This document shows, piece after piece, positions 42,533 through 52,057 of a stretch of DNA of 64,000 nucleotides. The stretch is taken from the NCBI RefSeq assembly GCF_000420705.1, contig NZ_ATVL01000010.1, positions 62,001 to 126,000 on the forward strand, read 5' to 3'. The first letter of the stretch is position 1, and every line of letters begins with the position of its first letter. This DNA is from Hymenobacter norwichensis DSM 15439 (GTDB lineage Bacteria > Bacteroidota > Bacteroidia > Cytophagales > Hymenobacteraceae). A program made the translations under genes and the position numbers. Under the pieces are notes generated by a model. That model was not told the origin of the DNA, did no database searches, and saw only the letters and a program-made list of their open reading frames with translations.

Positions 42533-44080
42533 CTACTGCCGCAATAACCGGCAGACATAACCACCACCAGTGGGCCGGGCAAAGTAGATGCCTGGTGCTA
42601 CAGAGGCAGTGGGTTGCCACTGCACGCTACCATCGGGGCGGCTGGTGATAGTGTCTACTAAGCGGCCTAAATTGTCGGTAATGACTACGGTTTGTACGGC
42701 AGTGACAGGGAGCTTGAACTGTACCTGGTCGTGGAAGGGCACCGGATACGCCGTTAGCTCTTTGGTGCTGGAGGCACGGGTGCTCAGGGGCCGTCCTGAT
42801 ACTACGAAATTGATGGTGCGTACTTCCGAGCCTATGATGGGGCAGCTGTTGTCGGCGGCGGTTACCGTGAGGCTGTAGCGGCCCGGCGGGAGGGTAGCTG
42901 GCACTTGCCAAGTGAGTACGCCCTGGTTGGAGCCCTGCGTTTGAAAGGATGCCCCTGGCACAGCTGTGGCTACGTCGCTGCTGAGTTGTAGGGTTTGGCC
43001 TGCATCTGGGTCGGTGGCCGTGAGCGTGAGTGAAACGGTTTGGCCGGGCGCTACCGCAATAGCCTGATCGGTGGGTTGGGAAGTGGACGCACCCGCAACG
43101 GTAAGGCCCGTAAAACTAGGATTGCGGTTGCCGGCACCATTGAGTAGCAGATAAATAACGTCCCGCGTAACGCTGCCAATCTTGGTCCAGCTGCCATTTA
43201 GGCGGCGATACTCATTTACCCGCACGGCCACCGTGTAATAGCCGACCTGCATGATGGGCGTCGTAAGCAAGTCGCCGTTGGCGGTATTCAAATCAAACTG
43301 AGGAACCGCCACGCCGTTTAGTGCCCGAAATGACGGCAGAGGAAAGCCAGTGGTAAACTGCCCAGCCAAATACGATGCAGTCTGCCCGTTCACCGGGTCC
43401 TGAAACTGACCTGCCGGATAGCCTGCGTATGCTATGGGTGTTCCACAGTCCGGTGAGCCAATCAAGCCTGCTACTGGCTGCACAGACTCATATACCAAGG
43501 AATCACCATCGGCCTCAAACGTGCTGAAGCTGTACCGGTAAGGTTGAGCACTACACACGTAAGGCAAAGTGAAAGAAGTGAAGCGGGGGGAGGAGTTGGT
43601 CAGGCCGCTGGAGTTATCCAGAAACGCGCTTATCTGCGAACCGCTGGAACCAGAGTTAACTAGGTTGCGAATGCCAGCGGCCCGGTTTTCACTGACTACA
43701 CTTATCGTCCACTGGCCCGGTAGCAGCGTTACGTCAGTTTCATAGGTGTTTACCAGATAAGCAGCAATACTACCTGGGCATCCTAGCGTTCTAGGCGTGG
43801 TCTGGTTACGCGTAATGGTAAGGAATAAGCTGCCAGACTGAGTAGGAGAACAGCCGTTGCGCAGAAATACCAGGTGAGCCTGAACCTGATCAGGACAGTT
43901 CCCGCAAGCGGCCGGGTCGCGGGCATACAGCCGAGCGGTAATGTGGTACCGTGAGGCTGAGCCGGGGATGTAGGTGTAGGAAATGTCGCCGCCCAAAACG
44001 TGAGTGGCTGTTGCGCTCTGCATGCCTCCGAGGCCGAACAACGCAAAAAACAAGAAGCGGAACAGTAGAGCAGTGCGCAT
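42533..44080 (-). CDS. T9SS type A sorting domain surface protein
   Basis: A 515-residue exported protein. Signal peptide (1-25, ATATHVLGGDISYTYI just after). The N-terminal about 300 residues match a common Bacteroidetes surface-protein module with several Cys (CGNCPDQ, NGCSPTQ, GCPGS). A cadherin/Ig-like domain spans about 325-425 (LTATDPDAGQTLQL). A C-terminal T9SS type A signal spans about 437-515 (AYPVPFHDQVQFKLP, LGRLVDTI, GIYFAR). It is secreted through the type IX system and probably attached to the surface. Confidence 0.85.
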   Translation of the reverse strand: MRTALLFRFLFFALFGLGGMQSATATHVLGGDISYTYIPGSASRYHITARLYARDPAACGNCPDQVQAHLVFLRNGCSPTQSGSLFLTITRNQTTPRTLGCPGSIAAYLVNTYETDVTLLPGQWTISVVSENRAAGIRNLVNSGSSGSQISAFLDNSSGLTNSSPRFTSFTLPYVCSAQPYRYSFSTFEADGDSLVYESVQPVAGLIGSPDCGTPIAYAGYPAGQFQDPVNGQTASYLAGQFTTGFPLPSFRALNGVAVPQFDLNTANGDLLTTPIMQVGYYTVAVRVNEYRRLNGSWTKIGSVTRDVIYLLLNGAGNRNPSFTGLTVAGASTSQPTDQAIAVAPGQTVSLTLTATDPDAGQTLQLSSDVATAVPGASFQTQGSNQGVLTWQVPATLPPGRYSLTVTAADNSCPIIGSEVRTINFVVSGRPLSTRASSTKELTAYPVPFHDQVQFKLPVTAVQTVVITDNLGRLVDTITSRPDGSVQWQPTASVAPGIYFARPTGGGYVCRLLRQ

Positions 44081-44110
44081 AAGCCGAAAATAAATAGTGT
44101 AAATAAAAGA

Positions 44111-44140
44111 GGGCAGCCAACCGTAAAAGGCTGGCTGCTA
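44111..44140 (-). terminator. Terminator of terC
   Basis: GCAGCCA (44113-44119) pairs with TGGCTGC (44132-44138), extended inward. On the minus strand it runs into CCCTCTTTTATTT. Confidence 0.65.
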
Positions 44141-44255
44141 GGATAATAAACGAAATAATAGCTGAAATAGCCGAAGCTAAATCCACCTATTTATTTGCGC
44201 TAAGTGTCGCTGCGGGCAGAGGCTATAAGCTGTGCAGTTGCCGCCGCCCGCAGCA

Positions 44256-45029
44256 CTACGACACCGGCTGGCGGCGGGGCCGGTTGAAGAGCAGGGAAGT
44301 AAGGATGGGCACCAGAAACATAGCTACCGTCAGCACGGTCAGGCCGACTTCGGCGATATGGCTGCCCAAAAACCGGCTGAAAACGGAATCTGGCTGGAAA
44401 TGCTCCACCAACGAGAGCAACAACTTCAGGCCCAGCAAGCCAATCACCAGAAACGCCGCCGTTTCCAGGAAGGGGTAACGAGCCATGAGCACCACGAAGC
44501 CTTGCGCCACCAGCCGCATGGCCAGAATGCCAATGAACACGCCCAGGCAAATCAAAATCAGGTTGTCGGTGAAGGCCACTACGGCAAATACATTGTCGAT
44601 GGAGAAGGCCAGGTCCATCAGCTCAATCAAGGCCACGGTAGCCCAAAACGGCCCGAACAGTCCCAGGGTGCGGCGGTAAAGCCAGCTTTTTTGCTTGTCG
44701 GGGTGGTCGTCTTCGTCGGAGGTAAGCTTGCTTTTCGGTTTGAAATAGTCGTAGGCCAGATACAAGAGGTAGAGGCCACCAAGCGGCTTAAGAAACCAAA
44801 ACTCAATCAAAAACGAGGCGAACAGAATGCACAGCCCCCGAAACACATAGGCCCCAATGATGCCGTAGCGCAACGCTTTCTGGCGCTGCTCCTTGGGTAA
44901 GTCGCCGACCATCGTGGCCAGTACCGCCGCATTGTCCACCGACAGCAGGCTTTCGATAATAACCAGGTTGCCCACCACGGCCAGGGCCGCCAGCGGGTTG
45001 TCGATGATTTGTTGCAGGTGTTCGTTCAT
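44256..45029 (-). CDS. TerC/Alx family membrane protein
   Basis: A 257-residue protein with seven to eight membrane helices. Paired acidic motifs ESLLSVDNAAVLA (helix 1-2) and ELMDLAFSIDNVFAVVAF (middle) are the TerC signature, with Asp residues thought to bind metal. Family members (Alx, MeeF/MeeY) export Mn(II) during metallation of secreted enzymes; others confer tellurite resistance. Which applies here is not determinable. It is divergent from kbl. Confidence 0.9.
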   Translation of the reverse strand: MNEHLQQIIDNPLAALAVVGNLVIIESLLSVDNAAVLATMVGDLPKEQRQKALRYGIIGAYVFRGLCILFASFLIEFWFLKPLGGLYLLYLAYDYFKPKSKLTSDEDDHPDKQKSWLYRRTLGLFGPFWATVALIELMDLAFSIDNVFAVVAFTDNLILICLGVFIGILAMRLVAQGFVVLMARYPFLETAAFLVIGLLGLKLLLSLVEHFQPDSVFSRFLGSHIAEVGLTVLTVAMFLVPILTSLLFNRPRRQPVS

Positions 45030-45247
45030 GCGGAAAGGAAAGCCAGGCGCCCAGGGTGTGGGCGGCCAGTAATGAAGTAGCCACCGTGAAAATCAGCCAC
45101 TCTAAACAGTACAGTAGTTGTGGGGCTATAAGTTGCATCAATAATACGGCCCAAGCAGTATGAACAGTGGGGTAGGGGCCTGTTTCCAGCGTATAGTAAT
45201 TGTAGGTAAGCAACTGCCCGCCGGCTGCGTATCTTGATGGGTAGCCG

Positions 45248-45255
45248 TACCTTTG
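45248..45255 (+). promoter_or_regulatory. -7 promoter box TACCTTTG of kbl
   Basis: Exact TACCTTTGC 43 bases before the kbl ATG. Confidence 0.68.
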
Positions 45256-45297
45256 CCCCAAGCCTACCTTCCGTATCCACTCACTTTTCCACCGCCC

Positions 45298-46545
45298 ATG
45301 TACACTACCCTCCAGCCCGACCTCGAACAGCAGCTTCAGGAAATCAAAGACGCCGGCCTTTACAAGAAGGAACGCATTATCACCTCGCCGCAGGGCGCTG
45401 AAATTACCACACAGGAAGGGGGCGAAGTGCTGAATTTCTGCGCCAACAACTACCTAGGCTTGTCGTCGCACCCCGAGGTGGTGAAGGCTGCCAAAGAAGC
45501 CATCGATACGCACGGCTACGGCATGTCGTCGGTGCGCTTTATCTGCGGCACTCAGGATATTCATAAGCAGCTGGAAGCCAAGCTGGCCGAGTTTCTGGGT
45601 ACCGAGGACACCATTCTGTACGCCGCCGCTTTCGATGCCAATGGAGGCGTGTTCGAGCCGCTATTCAACGAGCAGGACGCCATTATCAGCGACGCGCTGA
45701 ACCATGCCAGCATCATTGATGGCGTGCGTTTGTGCAAGGCCCAGCGCTACCGCTACGCCCACAACGACATGGCCGATCTGGAAAAGCAGCTTCAGGACGC
45801 CAAGGAGAAAGGCACCCGCCACCGCATTATCGTCACGGACGGTTCGTTCAGCATGGATGGCACCATCGCGCAGCTCGACAAAATCTGTGACCTGGCCGAT
45901 AAGTACGAGGCGCTAGTGATGATCGACGAGTGCCACTCCATGGGCTTCCTAGGGGCAACTGGCCGCGGCACCCACGAGTACCGCAACGTGCTCGGCCGCG
46001 TAGATATCATTACAGGCACGCTGGGCAAGGCCCTCGGCGGGGCAATGGGCGGTTTCACGTCGGGCCGTAAAGAGGTGATTGAGATGTTGCGCCAACGCAG
46101 CCGCCCGTACCTGTTCAGCAACACGCTGGCCCCGGCCATTGTGGGCGCCAGTTTGCGGGTACTGGAGCTGCTCACCGAAAGCACCCAGCTCCGCGACCAG
46201 CTCGAAGAAAACACCAAGTATTTCCGGCACAAGATGACCGAGGCGGGCTTCGACATCAAGCCTGGTGAGCACCCCATTGTGCCGGTTATGCTCTATGATG
46301 CCAAGTTGGCTCAGGAGTTTGCCGCCAAAATGCTCGACAAAGGCATTTACGTAGTCGGTTTCTACTTCCCGGTGGTGCCCAAAGGCCAGGCCCGTATCCG
46401 GGTGCAGCTCTCGGCCGCTCACACCCGCGAGCATCTAGACAAGGCCATTGCTGCCTTCATTGAAGTAGGGCAGGAGCTTGGCACCCTCAAAGACCGCGCC
46501 GCCGCCCAGCCCGAAGCTGGCCAGGTGGTAACCAACACGCCGTAA
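45298..46545 (+). CDS. kbl: Glycine C-acetyltransferase (2-amino-3-ketobutyrate CoA ligase)
   Basis: A 415-residue PLP alpha-oxoamine synthase. LQEIKDAGLYKKERIITSPQG at the N-terminus is typical of Kbl; NFCANNYLGLSSHPEV, DALNHASIIDGVRL, the Asp motif MIDECHSMGF and the PLP Lys in GTLGKALGGAMGG follow. It converts 2-amino-3-ketobutyrate plus CoA to glycine and acetyl-CoA, completing the threonine pathway begun by the SDR dehydrogenase at 29.5 kb. An Ala/Gln-rich C-terminal tail of about 20 residues is extra. Confidence 0.93.
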   Translation: MYTTLQPDLEQQLQEIKDAGLYKKERIITSPQGAEITTQEGGEVLNFCANNYLGLSSHPEVVKAAKEAIDTHGYGMSSVRFICGTQDIHKQLEAKLAEFLGTEDTILYAAAFDANGGVFEPLFNEQDAIISDALNHASIIDGVRLCKAQRYRYAHNDMADLEKQLQDAKEKGTRHRIIVTDGSFSMDGTIAQLDKICDLADKYEALVMIDECHSMGFLGATGRGTHEYRNVLGRVDIITGTLGKALGGAMGGFTSGRKEVIEMLRQRSRPYLFSNTLAPAIVGASLRVLELLTESTQLRDQLEENTKYFRHKMTEAGFDIKPGEHPIVPVMLYDAKLAQEFAAKMLDKGIYVVGFYFPVVPKGQARIRVQLSAAHTREHLDKAIAAFIEVGQELGTLKDRAAAQPEAGQVVTNTP

Positions 46546-46569
46546 GGGAATTAACAAGCAAGGAATATA

Positions 46570-46605
46570 AACACAACGCCCGGCATGACAGCCGGGCGTT
46601 GTGTT
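46570..46605. terminator. Terminator after kbl
   Basis: 15-bp perfect stem AACACAACGCCCGGC with GCCGGGCGTTGTGTT, 6-base loop; usable in both directions. Confidence 0.9.
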
Positions 46606-46681
46606 TTAAGTGGGCGGTAGTGAGTAGTTGAAATCCTGATTCCACCTACTGTCCAGCTACTTAGGGTACCGTTGCTACCAA

Positions 46682-48139
46682 TCAGGTTTCCTGCATGGCG
46701 GGGGGCAGCATGCCGCCGGGCCACTCCAAGTTGATGGCGTCCGGGTCGGGGGCGAAGGTGAGGGGCGCTACCATGCGGGCCGAGCGTTTCACTACTTCCA
46801 CCTTGGCTTTGCGCAGCTTCTGATAGTTTTCCCAGTCGAACTCCTTCAGAAACGCCACGGCGCCCCGCACGCCCACCCGGAACAAATCCAGCTTCTGCTC
46901 GTCGGGCATGTTGAAAGCCAGCCAGTTGAAGCCATCCACGTTCAGGCAGTGCACCAGGTGGCGGTAGTCGGAATTGCGGCGAATGAAGTCGGCGTCGTAC
47001 TGCGAGCGAGCCGCGTCGAAGATGGCGCCCAGGTATTGCAGCACCGAATCGGTGGATTGGTAAGTGGCCCGGTCGATACCCAGCTTCACGCCGAAGGTGG
47101 GCGCAGCCGGTACCTGGGTGTTGTCGTGAAACACGTTGATGGGGAAGTTGGAGATGATGCCGCCATCCACGAACAGCGCCTCCTTCGGGATGGGGCCGAG
47201 GTAGCCTAGCGCGTCCCAGGCCTTGCGGTATTCGGTGTGCTGCTCCTCCGACTCGTGGCCGGGCACATTGGTGCAGCGGTACGGGTGGAAAAACAACGGT
47301 ATCGACATGGAGGCGCGTACCAGCAGGGCCGGGCTGATGCTGCGCCAGTCCTGCCAGTACAGTGGGGCCATTTCCGGGAATACCACTTTGGTTTGGGTGG
47401 TAATGTCGGCGGTGATGATGGCCAAGCGGCTTAGCGAAGCCGAGGTATAGGCCGTTTCCTCGCGCACCCCGCTTACTTTGGAGGCTAGGCGCCGCAGCCC
47501 GCCGGTAGGCACTTCCGCCCGCCGGTGCAGCAGCTCGTCAATGCTGTTAACGCCCCGCTCTTTCAATAGCTGTTCCAGCCACGCCGTGAATTTGCGGCCC
47601 GGATGCAGACCAAAGTCTCGGCTGATATGTTTCCGCACCGAAAACGCCGAGGCCGCATCTTCGGCGGTGTCGAGCTTGCGCTTCAGCCAGCCTATCACAC
47701 CGGTATCGGTAATGTCGGGCTCCAGCAGCTCCTCGGTGAAGCTGCGCGCGTTCTGGTCGCCGTCTACAAAATCGTAGAAGTTCTTGTTGGCCAGCTGCTG
47801 CAAAAGCCACTCCGATGAGGTTTCGTGGCGCGGGGCAGCGGCGGCCATCAGCAGGGCGTTGATGGAGCCTGCCGAAGTACCGCCCAACTGCAAAAACCGG
47901 ATGCCCACCTGCTCCAGCGCGTACACGTAGCCTACCAGCGCAATACCCAGCATGCCGCCGCCTTCCATCACCAGGTCCACGTACTGATGGCGGTAGCCGC
48001 GGGCATCGGGCGGCAGCTGGTCGGTCACGTCGGAAATGCGCCATTTGGGCTTTGGGGCCAGATGCTGGTGCAGCTCGTGCATATCGGCGTGCACGTAGCT
48101 TTTAAAGTCTTGAGCTGTGAGCGTTTTCATAGTAGTCAC
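46682..48139 (-). CDS. Cytosolic patatin-like phospholipase
   Basis: A 485-residue patatin without signal peptide. VMEGGGMLGIALVGY (oxyanion loop), QLGGTSAGSINALL (Ser nucleophile) and VDGGIISNFP (catalytic Asp) are complete. An about 190-residue insertion between the nucleophile and the Asp makes it longer than the secreted patatin at 30.6 kb; the two share only the core. Start at MTTMKTLTAQDF or Met4 (48130). Confidence 0.85.
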   Translation of the reverse strand: MTTMKTLTAQDFKSYVHADMHELHQHLAPKPKWRISDVTDQLPPDARGYRHQYVDLVMEGGGMLGIALVGYVYALEQVGIRFLQLGGTSAGSINALLMAAAAPRHETSSEWLLQQLANKNFYDFVDGDQNARSFTEELLEPDITDTGVIGWLKRKLDTAEDAASAFSVRKHISRDFGLHPGRKFTAWLEQLLKERGVNSIDELLHRRAEVPTGGLRRLASKVSGVREETAYTSASLSRLAIITADITTQTKVVFPEMAPLYWQDWRSISPALLVRASMSIPLFFHPYRCTNVPGHESEEQHTEYRKAWDALGYLGPIPKEALFVDGGIISNFPINVFHDNTQVPAAPTFGVKLGIDRATYQSTDSVLQYLGAIFDAARSQYDADFIRRNSDYRHLVHCLNVDGFNWLAFNMPDEQKLDLFRVGVRGAVAFLKEFDWENYQKLRKAKVEVVKRSARMVAPLTFAPDPDAINLEWPGGMLPPAMQET

Positions 48140-48274
48140 TGTGATAGTTCGGGTTGCTTATCAAGAGGCTGATCAATAGTTGCGAACCAAAAGAGCCGCG
48201 CAGTTTTAGCTTTTCAGGCCGCAGGATGCCGTGCTACACTCTCTTGGCTTACTCCAAAGCCGCGTTCCACTTGG

Positions 48275-49705
48275 TTACGCCCCGTTTTCGGCCGGCAGAT
48301 ATTTCAGCAGAAAGGCCAAGGCATTGTCGGCCATGATGCGGCTTACCACTTCTTCGGCGTCTAGGGCACGGTTGGCGGCTAGTTTCAGAGGCGGGCTACC
48401 GGCACTGGTTAAGTAGTTGTATGCGTGCTTTAGCAAGTAGTCGCTGAGCAGCGGGAGTTCCTCGTGGGTCCAGTAGCCGTTGATGGGGTCCACAATGCCA
48501 TCGAAGTCGGTACCTAGCGCCAAGGTGCCCCAGGCGAATAGGTTGTGGCTATCAAGCAGTTCGGCAACGTGCTGTACCTGGTTCCAAACCAAAGCAGCCC
48601 AGTGAAACAGAATTTTTCGGCGCTGCAAATGTCCTTTGGCCTTGCGTAGCGCGGCCGGCGAACCTACGCGTCGCTCATCCAGTTGCAAGCCCAGCAGCCC
48701 ACCCGAGCGGGCAATGCGCAGCAAATCCTCGTCGTAGAAGTTGATGTCGAAATCCCAGAACAGATGCCGGTCGGTGTCATTGCCGGTTACGGCGCCGTGG
48801 CTGGCCACAATTGGAATATCCTGGCCGGCGTACTCGGCATCGAGCAATGCATAGTAGTGCTGACGGCTGAGCCGGCTCATGTGCTTGACATCAATCAGAA
48901 TGCGGCGGCCGGCAGTGTCATCCAGCAGCTCGCGGAGCACTGCCCGGCCCAGGTCCGTCAGGCCTGTTCCCAAGCCCATACTTTGGTCGGCGAATTTGGC
49001 TACAAGGCCCGTGAGGCTGGTTGCGTGGCCTGCCAGCTCGTTGTAGAAGTGGTGGGCGAAGGTGATAAACAGCGGGCAATGCGGCCACGTCTTTACTTCC
49101 CGAATGTGGGTCTGCAACGTGGCTAGCTGCGCTGGTTGCTGGGTGGGGTTGAGGCCGCAGCCAAACGCGTGGGCACCTTCAATGCTCAGCAGCACGGCCA
49201 GGGTATTGGGTTCCTGTAATGCCGCCTCCAAGGTAGCGCGAGTGCCACAAAGCCGGTAGCGCGCCTTCTCGCCCGAAGGCAGCGTCACGACCTGCCCATC
49301 CAGGCCCCGCAGAAACTCATATTCGGCCTGCAAATCCAGGAAATAGTCTTGCTGCTTCTGAATGGCCTGAATGCGCTTGTGGCCTAGGCCTGTAGCCAAA
49401 TCTAGGGCTGTGTCGCCTACAGGGCCAGTGCCGAGCTTGTTCACAAAGAAGCCACGCTCCGGCGGATACAGGGCCGCTACCGTTACCCGCACTTGGCCGG
49501 CCCGGCTACTTACAAAGTCGCTCTGCCGGAATTTAGTGAGCTGAGCCACGAAGTTCAGGGCTTTATCCAACAGGGTGGGCCGGTCGTGGTACCAGGCGCA
49601 GGCCGGCGACGATGGGCGGGCGTTTTGTTGCTGATGGTCGGCCTTGAAGCTGTGCCCAAACGGCTTCATACTGGGGTGGCAATGCAAGTCGATGATGAGG
49701 TCCAT
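48275..49705 (-). CDS. Membrane dipeptidase (M19)-like metallohydrolase
   Basis: A 476-residue TIM-barrel amidohydrolase relative. Metal motif IDLHCHPSMK at the N-terminus, bridging Glu in LSIEGAHAFG, His in KHMSRLSRQHYY and VASHGAVTG, Asp in LGTDFDGIVDP: the M19 renal dipeptidase layout. It is longer than typical M19 enzymes because of insertions at 15-170. Probable dipeptidase; substrate unknown. Confidence 0.8.
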   Translation of the reverse strand: MDLIIDLHCHPSMKPFGHSFKADHQQQNARPSSPACAWYHDRPTLLDKALNFVAQLTKFRQSDFVSSRAGQVRVTVAALYPPERGFFVNKLGTGPVGDTALDLATGLGHKRIQAIQKQQDYFLDLQAEYEFLRGLDGQVVTLPSGEKARYRLCGTRATLEAALQEPNTLAVLLSIEGAHAFGCGLNPTQQPAQLATLQTHIREVKTWPHCPLFITFAHHFYNELAGHATSLTGLVAKFADQSMGLGTGLTDLGRAVLRELLDDTAGRRILIDVKHMSRLSRQHYYALLDAEYAGQDIPIVASHGAVTGNDTDRHLFWDFDINFYDEDLLRIARSGGLLGLQLDERRVGSPAALRKAKGHLQRRKILFHWAALVWNQVQHVAELLDSHNLFAWGTLALGTDFDGIVDPINGYWTHEELPLLSDYLLKHAYNYLTSAGSPPLKLAANRALDAEEVVSRIMADNALAFLLKYLPAENGA

Positions 49706-49743
49706 AGGATGGATGACGTAGAATAAAGCGTAGCATCTGGCCC

Positions 49744-49959
49744 CTAAGCCAGCAATAAAAGCCCATTACCAAGTCCGCTGACCCGCAGCAAGCAGGCCAG
49801 CCTCGGAGGGCGGTACGACGAACGGTGGACCCGGCGCAGCGTACGCGCAACCAGGATAGGAAGAAGCGGCCAGGAGGCCGCAAGTACGGGAAACAGAAAC
49901 CCTAAAACAGCACACAGCAGCAGTTGCTGCGCCGGAGCAAAGTACTCAGGCAGGCACAA
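49744..49959 (-). CDS. Possible small hydrophobic protein
   Basis: A 71-codon frame with two hydrophobic stretches (LLLCAVLGFLFPVLAASWPLLPILV and GLGNGLLLLA) and a basic middle. No family recognised, no promoter box seen, and an overlapping frame on the same strand is also open, so coding status is doubtful. The remaining 49960-50164 is AT-rich with no gene. Confidence 0.28.
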   Translation of the reverse strand: MCLPEYFAPAQQLLLCAVLGFLFPVLAASWPLLPILVARTLRRVHRSSYRPPRLACLLRVSGLGNGLLLLA

Positions 49960-50164
49960 ACAGCACGGAAAGCACTGTTAATATATGAAAATACTATTAT
50001 TTATAACAGCATCTAGACATATCCTGTCGAAAAGCTCGTGCTAGCAATGGGCAAACGCCAACGTGAAGCAGAATGCGCATAGAAATAGTTACCTCAAGGC
50101 CCATACTATACTAGGCTTGATTGAGTTGGTTTGCGTGCTACAATTGAGCTGGGTGCACTACAGA

Positions 50165-51010
50165 TTACGCGGCCACTTCGGCGGGAGTGGTGCCGGTGGC
50201 GGCGCGGGGTTTGGGGGCAATATCGAACAGGAACTCGTTGAGGCGGGCGCGCAGGTCGGCGGGAGCCAAGTTGCGGAACACTTCCCCGCCACGTACCAAC
50301 GAAATCTGACCAGTTTCCTCACTCACTACCAGTACTACGGCATCGGTTATTTCGCTCAGGCCGATGGCCGCACGGTGGCGCAAGCCTAGGGCAGCCGGTA
50401 CGTCGGGGTTTTCGCTCACCGGCAGAATGCAGCGCGCCGCCTGAATCCGGCCCCGGCTGATGATAACGGCGCCGTCGTGCAGCGGGCTGGTTTTGTTGAA
50501 GATGCTCATCAGCAACCGTTTGCTTACGGTGGCATCAATCAAGTCGCCGGAGTTGGCGAAGACCGTAAGGTCGGAGGCCAGGTTGAAGGCAATGAGGGCG
50601 CCGGTGTTCTTGCCGGCCAAGCTTTTGGCGGCTTCCACGAAGGGCGTGATGTTCATACGCTCAGAAGCAGCAGCTGAGTCGCGACGCCAGGCAAAGTTGC
50701 GCATCTTCTCGAAAGCCGTGGCCTTGCCGATATTCAGCAGAAACCGCCGGATTTCCTGCTGAAACAGGATGATGCCGGCTAGCACGCCCACGCTCATAAA
50801 CTGCCCCAAAATGCTGGTCAGCAGCTCCATGCCTGCCGCCTTCACTACCAGATAAAACAGGTAGATGGACATGAAGCCCAGAAAAATCTTCAGCGCGACG
50901 CTCCCCGTCAGCAGCTTGTAGAGCTGATAAAACAGCACCGTAACTAGCAGCACGTCAATGACGTCTATCCAGCCGATGCGCAGGAAGCCGATGCCAAAGG
51001 AGCCAATCAC
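50165..51010 (-). CDS. cdaA: Diadenylate cyclase CdaA
   Basis: A 281-residue c-di-AMP synthase. Three N-terminal membrane helices (about 10-90), then the DAC domain with LHDGAVIISRGRI and GLRHRAAIGLSE (DGA and RHR motifs). c-di-AMP controls potassium and osmotic homeostasis in many bacteria, of interest because a kdp operon lies 13 kb away. It overlaps the upstream folP by 4 bases; the folP-cdaA pair recurs in Bacteroidetes. The tail after 260 is Ala/Pro-rich. Confidence 0.94.
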   Translation of the reverse strand: MIGSFGIGFLRIGWIDVIDVLLVTVLFYQLYKLLTGSVALKIFLGFMSIYLFYLVVKAAGMELLTSILGQFMSVGVLAGIILFQQEIRRFLLNIGKATAFEKMRNFAWRRDSAAASERMNITPFVEAAKSLAGKNTGALIAFNLASDLTVFANSGDLIDATVSKRLLMSIFNKTSPLHDGAVIISRGRIQAARCILPVSENPDVPAALGLRHRAAIGLSEITDAVVLVVSEETGQISLVRGGEVFRNLAPADLRARLNEFLFDIAPKPRAATGTTPAEVAA

Positions 51011-51888
51011 GGGGAAGCGGGCGGGAAGGTGGGAGAAAGGAGCTGAATGGTTTGTACGGCCTCGGCCACATCGTGTACGCGCAGCAGCCGGGCCCCGTTT
51101 AGCACGGCCAGAGCATTGACGGCAATAGTACCGGTCAGGGCTGCATCGGGAGTAAGGTCAAGTGGCTTGTACACCATACTTTTTCGGGAAAGGCCCGCCA
51201 GAATGGGCAAGCCCAGCACCGCCAGCTCAGGCAAGCGGCGCAGTAGCTCGTGGCTTTGGGCGGGCGTTTTGGCAAACCCGAAACCAGGGTCTAATACTAC
51301 GTCGGTTACGCCATAGCGGCGCAGTTCGGTGAGCTTGTCGCGGAAGTAGCGCACCAGTTCCAGCACAATGTCGCCCTCGTATTGGGTGTGCTGGGTCATG
51401 GTCTGGGGCGTGCCGCGCATGTGCATCAGAATGTAGGGCACCCCCAGCCGGCCGGCGGTAGGTAGCATATCGGCATCGAGGGTGCCGCCGCTGATGTCGT
51501 TGAGGATGTCGGCGCCGGTGGCTACGGCTTCGGCGGCCACGTCGGCCCGGAAGGTATCCACCGAAACGAAGGACTTGGGAAACGCCTGCTTGATGGCGGC
51601 CACGGCGGGCAGCAGGCGGCGCTTCTCCTCGTCGGCGCTGATGTGCTCGGCGCCGGGCCGCGAGGAATAACCGCCCAAATCGAGGATGGCGGCGCCGGCT
51701 TTTAGCATGGCCTCAGCGCGGGGCAGCAGGTCGTCAGTGGACGGCACGCGGCTATCGGCAAAAAACGAATCGGGCGTGAGGTTGAGGATGCCCATCACCT
51801 GTGGCCGACTGATATCGAGTACCCGCCCATGCGGGCAGCGCAGGGTTTGCGCGGCCGGAAAACACGTATCTTGCGGGGCCTGGAACAT
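51007..51888 (-). CDS. folP: Dihydropteroate synthase
   Basis: A 293-residue TIM-barrel enzyme of folate synthesis joining pABA and dihydropterin pyrophosphate. Motifs VMGILNLTPDSFFADS, ILDLGGYSSRPGAEHIS, ISGGTLDADM, VLDPGFGFAKT and AGLSRKSMVYK. First gene of the operon with cdaA. Its start codon touches an inverted-repeat element (51889 onward). Confidence 0.95.
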   Translation of the reverse strand: MFQAPQDTCFPAAQTLRCPHGRVLDISRPQVMGILNLTPDSFFADSRVPSTDDLLPRAEAMLKAGAAILDLGGYSSRPGAEHISADEEKRRLLPAVAAIKQAFPKSFVSVDTFRADVAAEAVATGADILNDISGGTLDADMLPTAGRLGVPYILMHMRGTPQTMTQHTQYEGDIVLELVRYFRDKLTELRRYGVTDVVLDPGFGFAKTPAQSHELLRRLPELAVLGLPILAGLSRKSMVYKPLDLTPDAALTGTIAVNALAVLNGARLLRVHDVAEAVQTIQLLSPTFPPASP

Positions 51889-52037
51889 GGGTTTTGGGGG
51901 CTTAGGGTCTTGGTTTGTTGGGAGCCTGGAACCAGGTAATTGCCCTGAGTAAGCATGAGTGATGCCCCTCCCTCAAACGGGTAATCGGCAGCCAAACAAA
52001 GCTCCTAAGACCCTAGCAAGCCAAGACCCCAACACCC
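51889..52037. repeat. TTAGGGTCTTGG-type inverted repeats between folP and DUF1599
   Basis: The left element (51889-51914, GGTTTTGGGGGCTTAGGGTC then TTGG) begins at the folP start codon. On the right CTAAGACCCTA (52004-52014) and CCAAGACCCC (52021-52030) are in inverse orientation. A short palindrome CCTGGAACCAGG lies at 51925-51936. Same family as 12543-12667 and 53846-53950. Confidence 0.75.
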
Positions 52038-52057
52038 AACAAAATAGGCGTAAAAAC

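Noticed and set aside
49563..49883. 106-codon minus-strand frame overlapping the dipeptidase start
   Set aside because: It overlaps the well-supported M19-like gene in another frame and shows no domain.
50063..50389. 108-codon plus-strand frame
   Set aside because: Mostly antisense to the cdaA C-terminus; low-complexity Gly/Ala content.
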